Assembly (NCBI GenBank): GCA_002382975.1
Contig: DFTB01000009.1
Location: 42,091 to 106,090 of the forward strand
Source: Fibrobacter sp. UBA4223
GTDB lineage: Bacteria; Fibrobacterota; Fibrobacteria; Fibrobacterales; Fibrobacteraceae
Direction of reading: 5' to 3'
DNA length: 64,000 nt
Below are positions 40,993-48,623 of the stretch, in pieces; the stretch's first letter is position 1, and every line of letters begins with the position of its first letter. The translations under genes were made by a program, and so were the position numbers. The notes below the pieces were generated by a model. It ran no database searches. It worked only from the letters and a program-made list of their open reading frames with translations, and was not told the origin of the DNA.

Positions 40993-42249
40993 CTACTTTT
41001 TCTTCTTGCCCGGCGGGCTTGGCATGAATGGGCTGCCGCCGCTGGTTTTGCCTGCTTCTGTGCGGGACAGGACTTCTTGACCCACGACCACGGAATCGCC
41101 CAGTTCTAGGCCTGCAAGGATTTGCACGTTTACGCCGTCGTTAAGACCGGTGGTGACAGGGTGGGGGACCAGTTTGCCGTTCAGGTTTATCCAGACTTTG
41201 TCGCCGTCCGGTTTGGTCGGGCGGGTCATTCCTTTCTTCGCACCTTTTTGCGAGGCTTCTGGGAATCCGCCTGCGGCCGCATCTGGCGGTGGCGGCAGTC
41301 CTTCGGGCTTTGCAAAGGCGGTGCCGCCAGCAGGGTTGAACTTCAGGGCCTTTACCGGGATGGTGAGGGCGTTTTTCACTTCTTTGGTGACGATGGTGCA
41401 GGTGGCAGTCATGCCGGGTAGAAGCTTGAGTTTCGGGTTCTTGGCGTTGATGACCACCGTGTAGGTGACCACGTTGCTTGTGGTGGTGGGGCTCAGGCGG
41501 ACTTCTTGCACCTTGCCCGTAAAGGTTTCGTTCTGGAAGGCATCTACGGTGAAGGTGACCTTCTGGCCTTTTTTCACCGAGCCGATGTCGGCTTCGTCCA
41601 CGTCGGCCATGACCTTCATCTGCTTCAGGTCTTTTGCGATGACGAACAGGGTGGGCGTGCTCATGGAGGCGGCTACGGTCTGGCCTACATCTACGGCCCG
41701 CTTCAGCACCACGCCGTCGATGGGGCTCTTGATGGTGGCGTAGCTCAGGTTCAACTTGGCCTGGGCCACGTCGTTCTGGCTGCGTTCCAGGGCGTACTTG
41801 GCGGCGTTCATGTTGTATTCGGCCTGTTCCAGGTCAACGGCGCTGGCGCTGTTGGACTGTGACAGTGCTAAAATTCTCTGGTAGGTGTTGGCCTTGTATT
41901 GGTAGTCGATTTCGGCGGAATGGAGGGCGATTTCTGCCTGGTTCAGGGTGGACTGCAATTTGGACTTGTCCAGTTCCGCGATGACCTGGCCTTTTTTGAC
42001 CTTGGAATTGAAGTCCACGAAGATTTCGGCGATGTCGCCGGAAACCTGGGTGCCCACTTCCACCTGGTCCACGGGCTCCAGGGTGCCGGTGGCGGAAATG
42101 ACGGTGGAAAGGGTCAGCTTGGTCACGGGGGCGCTGACAGGGACGCCTACTTCGCTTGCCGCAGAATTTCTGAAGAAAAAGAACTTCACGCCTACGGCAA
42201 TGGCCGCAAGCACAAGGAGAACGACGAGTATCTTCAGAAGTTTCTTCAT
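40993..42249 (-). CDS. HlyD/MacA-type periplasmic adaptor (membrane fusion protein)
   Basis: The adaptor of a tripartite efflux or macrolide-type export pump. The 418 residues begin with an N-terminal membrane anchor (about 4-24). A lipoyl half-motif and long alpha-helical hairpin follow (LNQAEIALHSAEIDYQYK, LEQAEYNMNAAKYALERSQN), then the second lipoyl half (YATIKSPIDGVVLKRAVDVG) and beta-barrel parts. The C-terminus is Pro/Lys-rich (PSPPGKKKK). MacB or an RND pump and an outer membrane factor would be expected next to it but are not in the window. The start at 42249 lies 10 nt behind a TATTTTTG element. Confidence 0.88.
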   Translation of the reverse strand: MKKLLKILVVLLVLAAIAVGVKFFFFRNSAASEVGVPVSAPVTKLTLSTVISATGTLEPVDQVEVGTQVSGDIAEIFVDFNSKVKKGQVIAELDKSKLQSTLNQAEIALHSAEIDYQYKANTYQRILALSQSNSASAVDLEQAEYNMNAAKYALERSQNDVAQAKLNLSYATIKSPIDGVVLKRAVDVGQTVAASMSTPTLFVIAKDLKQMKVMADVDEADIGSVKKGQKVTFTVDAFQNETFTGKVQEVRLSPTTTSNVVTYTVVINAKNPKLKLLPGMTATCTIVTKEVKNALTIPVKALKFNPAGGTAFAKPEGLPPPPDAAAGGFPEASQKGAKKGMTRPTKPDGDKVWINLNGKLVPHPVTTGLNDGVNVQILAGLELGDSVVVGQEVLSRTEAGKTSGGSPFMPSPPGKKKK

Positions 42250-42259
42250 GGGTCGGTTG

Positions 42260-42267
42260 CAAAAATA
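42260..42267 (-). promoter_or_regulatory. Adaptor gene promoter element TATTTTTG
   Basis: An exact TAnnTTTG match ending 10 nt before the ATG; TTTG lies 22 nt further upstream. Confidence 0.5.
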
Positions 42268-42329
42268 AAAAGTATTCTCGTGACTAACACAAACTTTGAT
42301 GCCCCGGAACCGCAATCCGTTGCATTTTT

Positions 42330-42419
42330 TATATTACCACCTACCACTAACTACCAGCCATTGAAGCCTCTTGCCCCCAGCACCCCTAAGACCTACTACC
42401 TAAAACCTAACACCTACCA
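42330..42419 (+). repeat. TATATTAC element followed by a heptanucleotide-rich leader
   Basis: TATATTAC (42330-42337) is followed by CCTACCA, CTAACTA, and near the gene CCTAAAA, CCTAACA, CCTACCA in a 7-nt register up to the ATG of the cation exporter. The 5' leader is therefore itself repeat sequence. Confidence 0.55.
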
Positions 42420-43340
42420 ATGACCCGTATCGTAAAAAAAGATGACAGTGCCGAAGTCCGCCGCGTGACGTGGGTGGGGCTTGGCTGGAACGCAGCCTTG
42501 ACGGTACTCAAGTTCCTGGCCGGTTTTTTCGGCGGGTCCCAGGCCCTGGTGGCAGACGCCATCCACAGCGCCTCTGACTTTGTGACGGACATTGCGGTTA
42601 TCGTGGGAAGCCATTTCTGGAACTTGCCTCCCGATGCGGAACACCCTTACGGGCACCGGCGTTTCGAAACTCTCGTGACCCTGGGCATCGGGCTTTCGGT
42701 GGCCGCCGTGGGCGTGGGTCTCGGCTACAAGGCGGTCCAGACTCTTTTGCAGGGAGAGGGTGCACACCCCGAAACCGTGGTGGCGGTGATGGCACTGGCT
42801 TCCATTGTTATCAAGGAAATTCTATTCCGCTATACCCGCGCCGAAGGTCGCAAGATTCGAAGCCAGGCCCTGGAAGCAAACGCCTGGCACCACCGTAGCG
42901 ATGCCTTCAGTTCTATACCGGTGCTTATCGCGGTGGTCATTTCGCTGGTGTTTCCGCAACTCTGGTTTGCCGATGCGGTGGGTGCTCTGATTGTGGCCTT
43001 CTTTGTGCTGCGTTCGGCCTACGAGATTGCCTCTCCGGGGGCTAGGCAACTGGTGGACCAAGGGGCAAGCGAGCAGGTGGCCAAGAAACTCCTGGAAATC
43101 GCCCTCGGGCATTCGAAGGTGATGAGCGTCCACGGGTTCCGCACCCGCTATGTAGGGAGCGACCTGCATGTGGACCTGCATATCGTGGTGGATGCCCAGA
43201 TGAGCCTGCTGGAGGCTCACGACGTGGCCGAAGAGGTGGAGCAGCTGCTGATCCAGGCCGACGAGAACGTGGTGGACGCCTTGGTGCACGTGGATCCCTA
43301 CGACCCTGCCCGCGCCGGCAAATCGGAAGAGATGGAATAG
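42420..43340 (+). CDS. Cation diffusion facilitator (CDF) family metal exporter
   Basis: A proton-coupled exporter of Zn2+, Fe2+, Mn2+ or similar ions. The 306 residues have about five or six transmembrane helices. The metal sites are visible as DAIHSASDFVTD (D-x-x-x-D in TM2) near 43 and ALEANAWHHRSDAFSS (H-x-x-x-D in TM5) near 148. PDAEHPYGHRRFETL is the conserved loop. The cytosolic C-terminal domain carries a His-containing HVDLHIVVDAQMSLLEAHDV. Metal specificity cannot be read reliably. Confidence 0.92.
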   Translation: MTRIVKKDDSAEVRRVTWVGLGWNAALTVLKFLAGFFGGSQALVADAIHSASDFVTDIAVIVGSHFWNLPPDAEHPYGHRRFETLVTLGIGLSVAAVGVGLGYKAVQTLLQGEGAHPETVVAVMALASIVIKEILFRYTRAEGRKIRSQALEANAWHHRSDAFSSIPVLIAVVISLVFPQLWFADAVGALIVAFFVLRSAYEIASPGARQLVDQGASEQVAKKLLEIALGHSKVMSVHGFRTRYVGSDLHVDLHIVVDAQMSLLEAHDVAEEVEQLLIQADENVVDALVHVDPYDPARAGKSEEME

Positions 43341-43400
43341 CAAAAGCTTAACAGCACGGGCTTAACGTCAAACGGCATATATCAACGTCATGGGTTCAAC

Positions 43401-43426
43401 GTCATTCCGGGCTTGACCCGGAATCT
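43401..43426 (+). repeat. Short palindromic repeat (GTCATTCCGGG type)
   Basis: TCATTCCGGGCTTGACCCGG plus AATCTA forms a short hairpin. The same type occurs at 30359-30383. Related GTCATTGCGA...GCAATC elements are at 3988-4023, 40951-40981, 46598-46630 and 61954-61985. Confidence 0.55.
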
Positions 43427-43440
43427 AGAAGAGAAAGAAA

Positions 43441-44418
43441 TTGAAGAACGAATATAAGGCATTCCTTGTAGGCAACGGAACTATGGGCGGCCGCCATCGT
43501 GGCCGTTTCGAGGCTTGCGGTGTCAATTTTGTGGCTGTGGCTGACACTCAAGCCGAATTTGATGAAATTACAGATAAATTAAATCTTGAAAACGCGGTCG
43601 AGGCGGGGGTGGATTTCGCTGTCGTGGCATCCCCGGCCACAACCCACTACCGCTACGCAAAATTCTTTCTGGAGAGGCGAATCCCCGTCTTTGTGGAAAA
43701 GCCTCTGGCCACTACCACCGAACAGGCCCAAGAACTGGTGGACATGGCTACGGCGTCGGGGACTACCCTGTTTGTGGCCCAGTCGGAGTGCTTCAACCCC
43801 ATCTTCCTGAACTTCCGCAAGCACTTTTTGGCGGAACTGAACGAGAGACGTGCTGATGGCGGGGCCGGCTTTGCGGCGGGAGGAATCGCCGCGATGGACG
43901 GGCACGGCTGCGGTACGGCTGGTAATGAACCGTGCCGGGGCGTGCATCTGGAATTTAGGCGGGAACACCGGTATTCCAGCCGCTGTCGCGATGTAAGCGT
44001 GATGCTGGACTTGCTTGTTCACGACCTGAGCATGTTCCTAACCATGTTCCGTGCCGAAGACGTGAAACTAGAATGGATCAAGACGGGCAAGAAGGCGTCT
44101 AATGACGAGGCGGAATTCGATTCCGCCATGATGCGGCTTCGGGTTGCCTCGGGAGAATACCGGGGCGTCATCGCCGACTTTTACGTGAACCGCAAAAGCA
44201 ACTGCGACATGCGGGAAATCGCCGTGGAGTTCCCCAAGTCAAGATATACGGTGAGCCTTGCCCATTACGATTCCGAAGGCGAAGTCGAACACGTGCCCGA
44301 TTCCCTGGACAACGAACACCGATTCTTCTTGAAACTCTTGGCAGGGGCCTGTACAGACTGGGGCCGCCGCGCCGCCCAAAACGCCGCCGATTGCGTGAAG
44401 ATGTGCGGTGGGGTGTGA
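43441..44418 (+). CDS. Gfo/Idh/MocA family oxidoreductase
   Basis: An NAD(P)-dependent oxidoreductase acting on a sugar or sugar-like substrate. The 325 residues have the Rossmann start AFLVGNGTMGGRHRGRFEAC near 6, VASPATTHYRYAKFFLE near 62, and the catalytic-lysine motif VFVEKPLATT near 83. The C-terminal sheet domain includes DVSVMLDLLVHDL near 182. The start must be TTG at 43441, because an in-frame stop lies 15 nt upstream and no ATG precedes the Rossmann motif. A Gly/Ala-rich stretch of about 27 residues (138-164) is unlike relatives and may be an insertion. Confidence 0.85.
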   Translation: MKNEYKAFLVGNGTMGGRHRGRFEACGVNFVAVADTQAEFDEITDKLNLENAVEAGVDFAVVASPATTHYRYAKFFLERRIPVFVEKPLATTTEQAQELVDMATASGTTLFVAQSECFNPIFLNFRKHFLAELNERRADGGAGFAAGGIAAMDGHGCGTAGNEPCRGVHLEFRREHRYSSRCRDVSVMLDLLVHDLSMFLTMFRAEDVKLEWIKTGKKASNDEAEFDSAMMRLRVASGEYRGVIADFYVNRKSNCDMREIAVEFPKSRYTVSLAHYDSEGEVEHVPDSLDNEHRFFLKLLAGACTDWGRRAAQNAADCVKMCGGV

Positions 44419-44439
44419 TTGCTGATTTTGATTGTGTAA

Positions 44440-44578
44440 AAGGGGAAAGCCTTCCCCTCGCTTCAGCCCCGCCCCACCCTTAGTGTCAAGCCCGCGTAGG
44501 CGGGCTTCTCCTATTTACACCCACCCTGGTGGGGCTTTCGCTACCCTTTCTAGCGGGCTTCAGACGCCAGCCCGCAAC
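44440..44578 (+). repeat. Palindromic intergenic element, copy 5
   Basis: The left hairpin AGGGGAAAGCCTTCCCCT is followed by CGCTTCAGCCCCGCCCC. The right part is GGGGCTTTCGCTACCCTTTC, then AGCGGGCTTCAGACGCCAGC and CCGC. A GCCCGC...GCGGGC hairpin is nested in the middle. It shares CGCT(A/T)CAGCC and CTTCAGACGCC landmarks with copy 1. Confidence 0.55.
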
Positions 44579-44647
44579 TCCTGGCTATACCAAAGAGAAG
44601 AGAATTTTTATATGGACTAAAATCATATTGGCTTAAGAACGTAATTA

Positions 44648-45700
44648 TCACCTTCCGTTTAAAATTTCATTGGATGTTTTCCTTGAAACGACATTATCCA
44701 TCAGTTCTTCGCAAGCGTAATCTAAATTTTCGGGAAACAATCTTGATCTAGTTATTCCCATCATTTTTAGATTCCTCAAAAGGGTGGGCTTTGATTCTTT
44801 TGGAATGCGTATAATTTCGCTATAGGGGTGATTCTTGGACCAGGGGCTTATTTCTCCCCAAAGAAAAGAATCTTTCAAATCATTCCTTAAATTGATTTGA
44901 TTTGGGAAAAGCAAATACATTCCCTGTTGAGCGCTTTGACGCGTTGCCCATGCAGGGGCGTTTACAAAGATTGGTGTAGAGAAAACAGAAACAACTTTTT
45001 GTTCATCTTTGTAAAGATTTCTGTATTCGTCTTCGTAATTTTTGAAATATGTTTGTCTATATGCTTTATTGAGGAAATCTTTTGCCAACACAAATCCAGA
45101 TGAAGATTCGATAAGTCTGTAGGTATCCGCGATAGACTGCATAATTGGATAGGGATTTTCTTTCCGACGCATATTGTAAAAGACGATGACCTCTCCATCT
45201 TTTTTTTCATTACCACAACAGGCAAAATAAAGAGCAACCAAAGGATTTTCAGAAACATCCAAAAGTCTGGTATGTATGCCATAGTGTTGCATTAAAGCCA
45301 ATCGTTCAATAGGCAATAATGATGGTTTAAACACGTCTGGATATTTAAGGCATGCTACATCAATTATTGATTTTTCGTATTCTAATAAATTCTTTTCGTA
45401 TCGTTGTTTTTTATATGAACGGGCGATAGACGGTGTTATATCGTAATCGGAACTAGATTGGCCGCGAAATAGGACTTCCGAATCAAAACATTCGGCCGTG
45501 CTGTAATGAATCAAGGTTGGCTTGATTTTTTTTTCTTCTTCGTTCAAATCAGAACCGTCAAAATACTTTTCGGTAAGTTCTCGCCAACTTTTCTTGTGCC
45601 GAACTTTATAAACAATTGTGTTTATGAAATCAGATACACTTCGCACACTGTCAGGCTCTTTTGAAGGAATGGACAATTTAAGATATTCAGATCGGTACAT
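44648..45700 (-). CDS. FRG-domain protein
   Basis: A 350-residue cytosolic protein with the FRG domain. The motif LFRGQSSSDYDITPSIAR (Phe-Arg-Gly) is near 77-94, and LALMQHYGIHTRLLDVSENP with LVALYFACC is near 135-162. FRG domains are found in varied accessory and phage-related proteins; their biochemical role is not well defined. It lies 3 nt after a FISUMP lipoprotein gene, whose last codons hold its AAGGA ribosome site, so the two are probably coupled. The region is AT-rich and looks horizontally acquired. Confidence 0.85.
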   Translation of the reverse strand: MYRSEYLKLSIPSKEPDSVRSVSDFINTIVYKVRHKKSWRELTEKYFDGSDLNEEEKKIKPTLIHYSTAECFDSEVLFRGQSSSDYDITPSIARSYKKQRYEKNLLEYEKSIIDVACLKYPDVFKPSLLPIERLALMQHYGIHTRLLDVSENPLVALYFACCGNEKKDGEVIVFYNMRRKENPYPIMQSIADTYRLIESSSGFVLAKDFLNKAYRQTYFKNYEDEYRNLYKDEQKVVSVFSTPIFVNAPAWATRQSAQQGMYLLFPNQINLRNDLKDSFLWGEISPWSKNHPYSEIIRIPKESKPTLLRNLKMMGITRSRLFPENLDYACEELMDNVVSRKTSNEILNGR

Positions 45701-45703
45701 AAG

Positions 45704-46534
45704 TTAGTCCTTTATGCAACGGATTGATCCACCTGCATTAGAATTCGGCGCTCCTTCTAAATCACAAGTATCAAGGCCCCATTCAAAAGTCGCGACAGAC
45801 TCTGACTGCATCCTAAACCAAGTCCGTTTTCCCATTTGATAAAAGCCATCTTCTCCCTTTGCACCAGCAGGCAAAGCCGAAAAACCAAATGTATCTAAGC
45901 CAAATCCGTCATACACCCAATCATTTTTTGATTTAAGCCTTTTTCCTGCAGAATCATATCCGCCGGCAGTTCGACATAAAATGGTAAATTCTTCTTTTGT
46001 TGGAAGATGCCAATCTTTGGGGCAAGCTTTTAGCGAAGCGTCTAAAGTGTATAATTTCCCGTATTTTACACAATTCTCATCGCTATTTTCATAACAAGCA
46101 GAACCTGTTTCCGTTTTGTAATTCAAATTTTCCGCCATCCACCATTGATCGCCGATTTTCACAGTTCGATAAACTTGCCCGTCGCGATCATCGGTAAGAG
46201 AGCCGTATTCGCAGGTTTCGCAAGGAGGAGGTGTCATATCTTCAGAATTAGAAGAAAATGTTGCTAACGATGAGGATGATGTATTTCCATATTCATCAAA
46301 ATCTGCCTCAGATCCTCTTTTCCACTCATTATTGCTGCAAATGTAATAGGCACTTTCGCTTTCAACGAGAATGGACTGACCATTGTTCTGTGCCGAACAA
46401 GTTCCCAATTCGTAAATGGTTGGGACTTTGTATGCCTGAGACGACTCATTTTGGGAATTCGTATTGTTGCCAGAATCATCTCCGCATGCAATCATCATGA
46501 TTGCCGCAATCGAAGCTAAAACCGTCTTTTTCAT
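45704..46534 (-). CDS. FISUMP-domain lipoprotein
   Basis: A 276-residue lipoprotein. The signal peptide (KKTVLASIAAIMMIAC) has its lipobox Cys at about 17, followed by an Asn/Ser-rich linker and then the FISUMP domain (about 110-276). Its marks are RTVKIGDQWWMAENLNYKTE, ACPKDWHLPTKEEF, TFGFSALPAG and GSIRCIKD at the C-terminus. Unlike the paralogue at 12379 it has no lipocalin-like extension. I start at 46534, which gives a proper signal peptide; upstream in-frame codons run into a dispersed repeat. Behind structured leader RNA copy B and in front of the FRG gene. Confidence 0.85.
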   Translation of the reverse strand: MKKTVLASIAAIMMIACGDDSGNNTNSQNESSQAYKVPTIYELGTCSAQNNGQSILVESESAYYICSNNEWKRGSEADFDEYGNTSSSSLATFSSNSEDMTPPPCETCEYGSLTDDRDGQVYRTVKIGDQWWMAENLNYKTETGSACYENSDENCVKYGKLYTLDASLKACPKDWHLPTKEEFTILCRTAGGYDSAGKRLKSKNDWVYDGFGLDTFGFSALPAGAKGEDGFYQMGKRTWFRMQSESVATFEWGLDTCDLEGAPNSNAGGSIRCIKD

Positions 46535-46656
46535 CTTTCGCACCTTTTCTGCCAAGGGCAGTCTGCGAGCAGCGGTCTTGTTCTGAAAGCCGAATGAGAT
46601 TGCTTCCCCTTTTTGAGGGTCGCAATGACAAGATGCCATATCTTTTCTTGGAAAAC

Positions 46657-46872
46657 AAAAAAGGTATGGTGTCGCTCGGCTTTTGTTGTGAAGGCTCTGG
46701 TAAACCTGCCGCTCAGAAGCACAACGGTAAGTGAAAACTCACCGTGGGCATACGCCCAACGACCCACACCCGATCGGTGTGAGTGTTCGTCTTCTTCCCT
46801 GAACGGCTATGTACTTGCGTACAGACCAAAGTTTACCAGACTTTTCACAACGGGAACAAGAGTACTACTCTA
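46657..46872 (-). ncRNA. Structured leader RNA copy B (riboswitch-like attenuator, new family candidate)
   Basis: Read on the minus strand: a 5' hairpin (AGAGTA/TACTCT), then P1a GTTGTGAA (46844-46851) with 46685-46692, and P1b TCTGGTAAAC (46831-46840) with 46696-46705. A TGTAC-GCAA-GTACA hairpin follows. P2 is CCGTTCAG (46799-46806) with CTGAGCGG (46709-46716), and P3 is CTCACACC (46776-46783) with GGTGTGGG (46763-46770). The competing terminator helix pairs 46754-46770 with 46663-46680 (CCATACC and AGCGAC segments), followed by TTTTTT (46657-46662). Every helix of copy A is kept with changed base pairs. The FISUMP start is 122 nt downstream and no other promoter is seen between. Confidence 0.7.
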
Positions 46873-47046
46873 ATTCAATATGTCACTAGAAATATATATA
46901 AAGAAAACAGAAAGGGGTTACCCCGAAAATTGCAAAAAAGCGGGATTTTAGGAGATTCCGGGTCAAGCCCGCAACGCCAGGCCTGCAAAAAACACGCGAA
47001 ATTTGCGATTATTCTGCGCTTTTGGTAATATTTGTAATGTTTGTAC

Positions 47047-47111
47047 TTTGCGTTTTTTGCAAAATTCTAAATCTTGATACATTGCGTTTTTGGCAAAATT
47101 TTAGTATATTG
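47047..47111 (+). promoter_or_regulatory. Two direct repeats and promoter before the AAA ATPase gene
   Basis: TTTGCGTTTTTTGCAAAATT (47047) and ATTGCGTTTTTGGCAAAATT (47081) are direct repeats spaced 34 nt apart; each contains a TTGC...GCAA dyad. A TATATTG element follows at 47105-47111. They may be tandem operators. The rest of the spacer from 46873 holds short repeats and no gene. Confidence 0.45.
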
Positions 47112-47130
47112 CATAAATGGAGGCATCCAG

Positions 47131-48495
47131 ATGATTACCTTTGAACGCAAGATTTACCAAAAACTGTTGCAATGGAAAGCGGAATCACAGGGTAACGAAG
47201 CGCTTCTCATAGAAGGGGCCCGTCGAGTCGGTAAAAGCACCGTCGTGGAAACTTTCGCACAAAGAGAATACAAATCCTACATTTTCATCGATTTTAACGA
47301 TTGCGAAGCATCTGTCAAGAAGGCTTTCGACAAGTTGAACGACCTGAACAATTTCTTCGCGGTTCTCTCCTACACATATGGAGTGACGCTTTATCCGCGG
47401 AATTCTTTAATCATTTTTGATGAAGTGCAAAAATTCCCAAAGGCTCGCCAAAGCATCAAGAAACTTGTCAAAGACGGTCGGTTTGATTATATAGAAACAG
47501 GATCACTCATTTCAATAAACGAAAATGTAAAGGATATAACCATTCCTTCGGAAGAGACGTCCATCCAGATGTTTCCGATGGATTTTGAGGAGTTTTGCAC
47601 AGCCTTTGGAAAATTAAACATTTGTGAATACATACGGCAATGCTTTTTTGACAGTAAGCCGTTGGAACAGGGGCTGCACGACGACGCCATGCAGTTATTT
47701 AAGTTGTATATGCTTATCGGCGGGATGCCACAATCCATTGCGGAATATCTGGAACACTCCTTCAGTTTTGAATATAGTGACCGACGCAAGCGAAGTATAA
47801 TTAGTCTATACAAGAAGGATATTCAGAAAATCAAAGGGGCCTACCGATCCAAGGTCCTTTCAACCTTTGAACAGATTCCGGCTTTTCTCTCCAAACACGA
47901 AAAGCGAGTGACTTTGTCAAAAATCAAGAATGGAATTAATACCGAGAACACATACGAGAATACCTTTATGTGGCTTGGCAATTCCATGATAACAAACAAT
48001 TGTCTCAGATGTTCCGACCCAAATGTGGGCATGGCTTTGAACAGCGATGATTCTGCAATTAAGTGTTATATGGGCGATACCGGACTCCTTTTTTCGCACG
48101 CTTTTAGCGAAAATACAATCACAAACGAGCAACTCTACAAGCAGATTATGAATGACAAGCTTGCGATAAACAAGGGAATGCTTTATGAAAATGCGATTGC
48201 ACAGATGCTTGTGGCTAACGGGCATAAGCTGTATTTTTACACGCACTATAACCAGACTTTGCATAGGAACGATTTGGAAATAGATTTCCTGCTGAGTGAC
48301 ACGGATTCCGCAGGGGGCAAGGTTATTCCCATTGAAGTCAAGTCGTCCAAGAATTACACCACGACTTCTTTGACCGATTTCAACCGCCTTTACAAAAAGA
48401 GAATTGCCAAGTCGTTCATTATCCACCCGAAAAAATATTCCATAAAAGAGGATGGAACAATTTGCATTCCGCCCTATATGACTATCTGCTTGTAA
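47131..48495 (+). CDS. AAA ATPase with DUF4143 (AAA_14 family)
   Basis: A 454-residue ATPase of the AAA_14 + DUF4143 type, a common but poorly characterised accessory family. Walker A is IEGARRVGKSTVVE near 33, Walker B is NSLIIFDEVQKFP near 92 (DE pair), and ETGSLISI is the sensor zone. The C-terminal DUF4143 part includes GMLYENAIAQMLVANGH and a nuclease-like pair, LEIDFLL and IPIEVKSSK (D and E-x-K), of PD-(D/E)XK appearance. A strong GGAGG lies 7 nt before the ATG. AT-rich, probably mobile. Confidence 0.88.
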   Translation: MITFERKIYQKLLQWKAESQGNEALLIEGARRVGKSTVVETFAQREYKSYIFIDFNDCEASVKKAFDKLNDLNNFFAVLSYTYGVTLYPRNSLIIFDEVQKFPKARQSIKKLVKDGRFDYIETGSLISINENVKDITIPSEETSIQMFPMDFEEFCTAFGKLNICEYIRQCFFDSKPLEQGLHDDAMQLFKLYMLIGGMPQSIAEYLEHSFSFEYSDRRKRSIISLYKKDIQKIKGAYRSKVLSTFEQIPAFLSKHEKRVTLSKIKNGINTENTYENTFMWLGNSMITNNCLRCSDPNVGMALNSDDSAIKCYMGDTGLLFSHAFSENTITNEQLYKQIMNDKLAINKGMLYENAIAQMLVANGHKLYFYTHYNQTLHRNDLEIDFLLSDTDSAGGKVIPIEVKSSKNYTTTSLTDFNRLYKKRIAKSFIIHPKKYSIKEDGTICIPPYMTICL

Positions 48496-48524
48496 AAACG
48501 GTTTCTTTGGAGAAGTCCTGTATA

Positions 48525-48553
48525 TAAAAAATCCCGCGACGTTCATCGCGGGA
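48525..48553 (-). terminator. Terminator after glgP
   Basis: TCCCGCGA - TGAACG - TCGCGGGA followed on the minus strand by ATTTTTTATA; about 70 nt after the glgP stop. It may also serve the converging ATPase gene. Confidence 0.75.
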
Positions 48554-48623
48554 CTTTGTGTAAAGGAGATCCCCGCCGGAGCCTGCCCTGAGCCTGTCGA
48601 ACGGGCGGGGATGACAATTAGGA

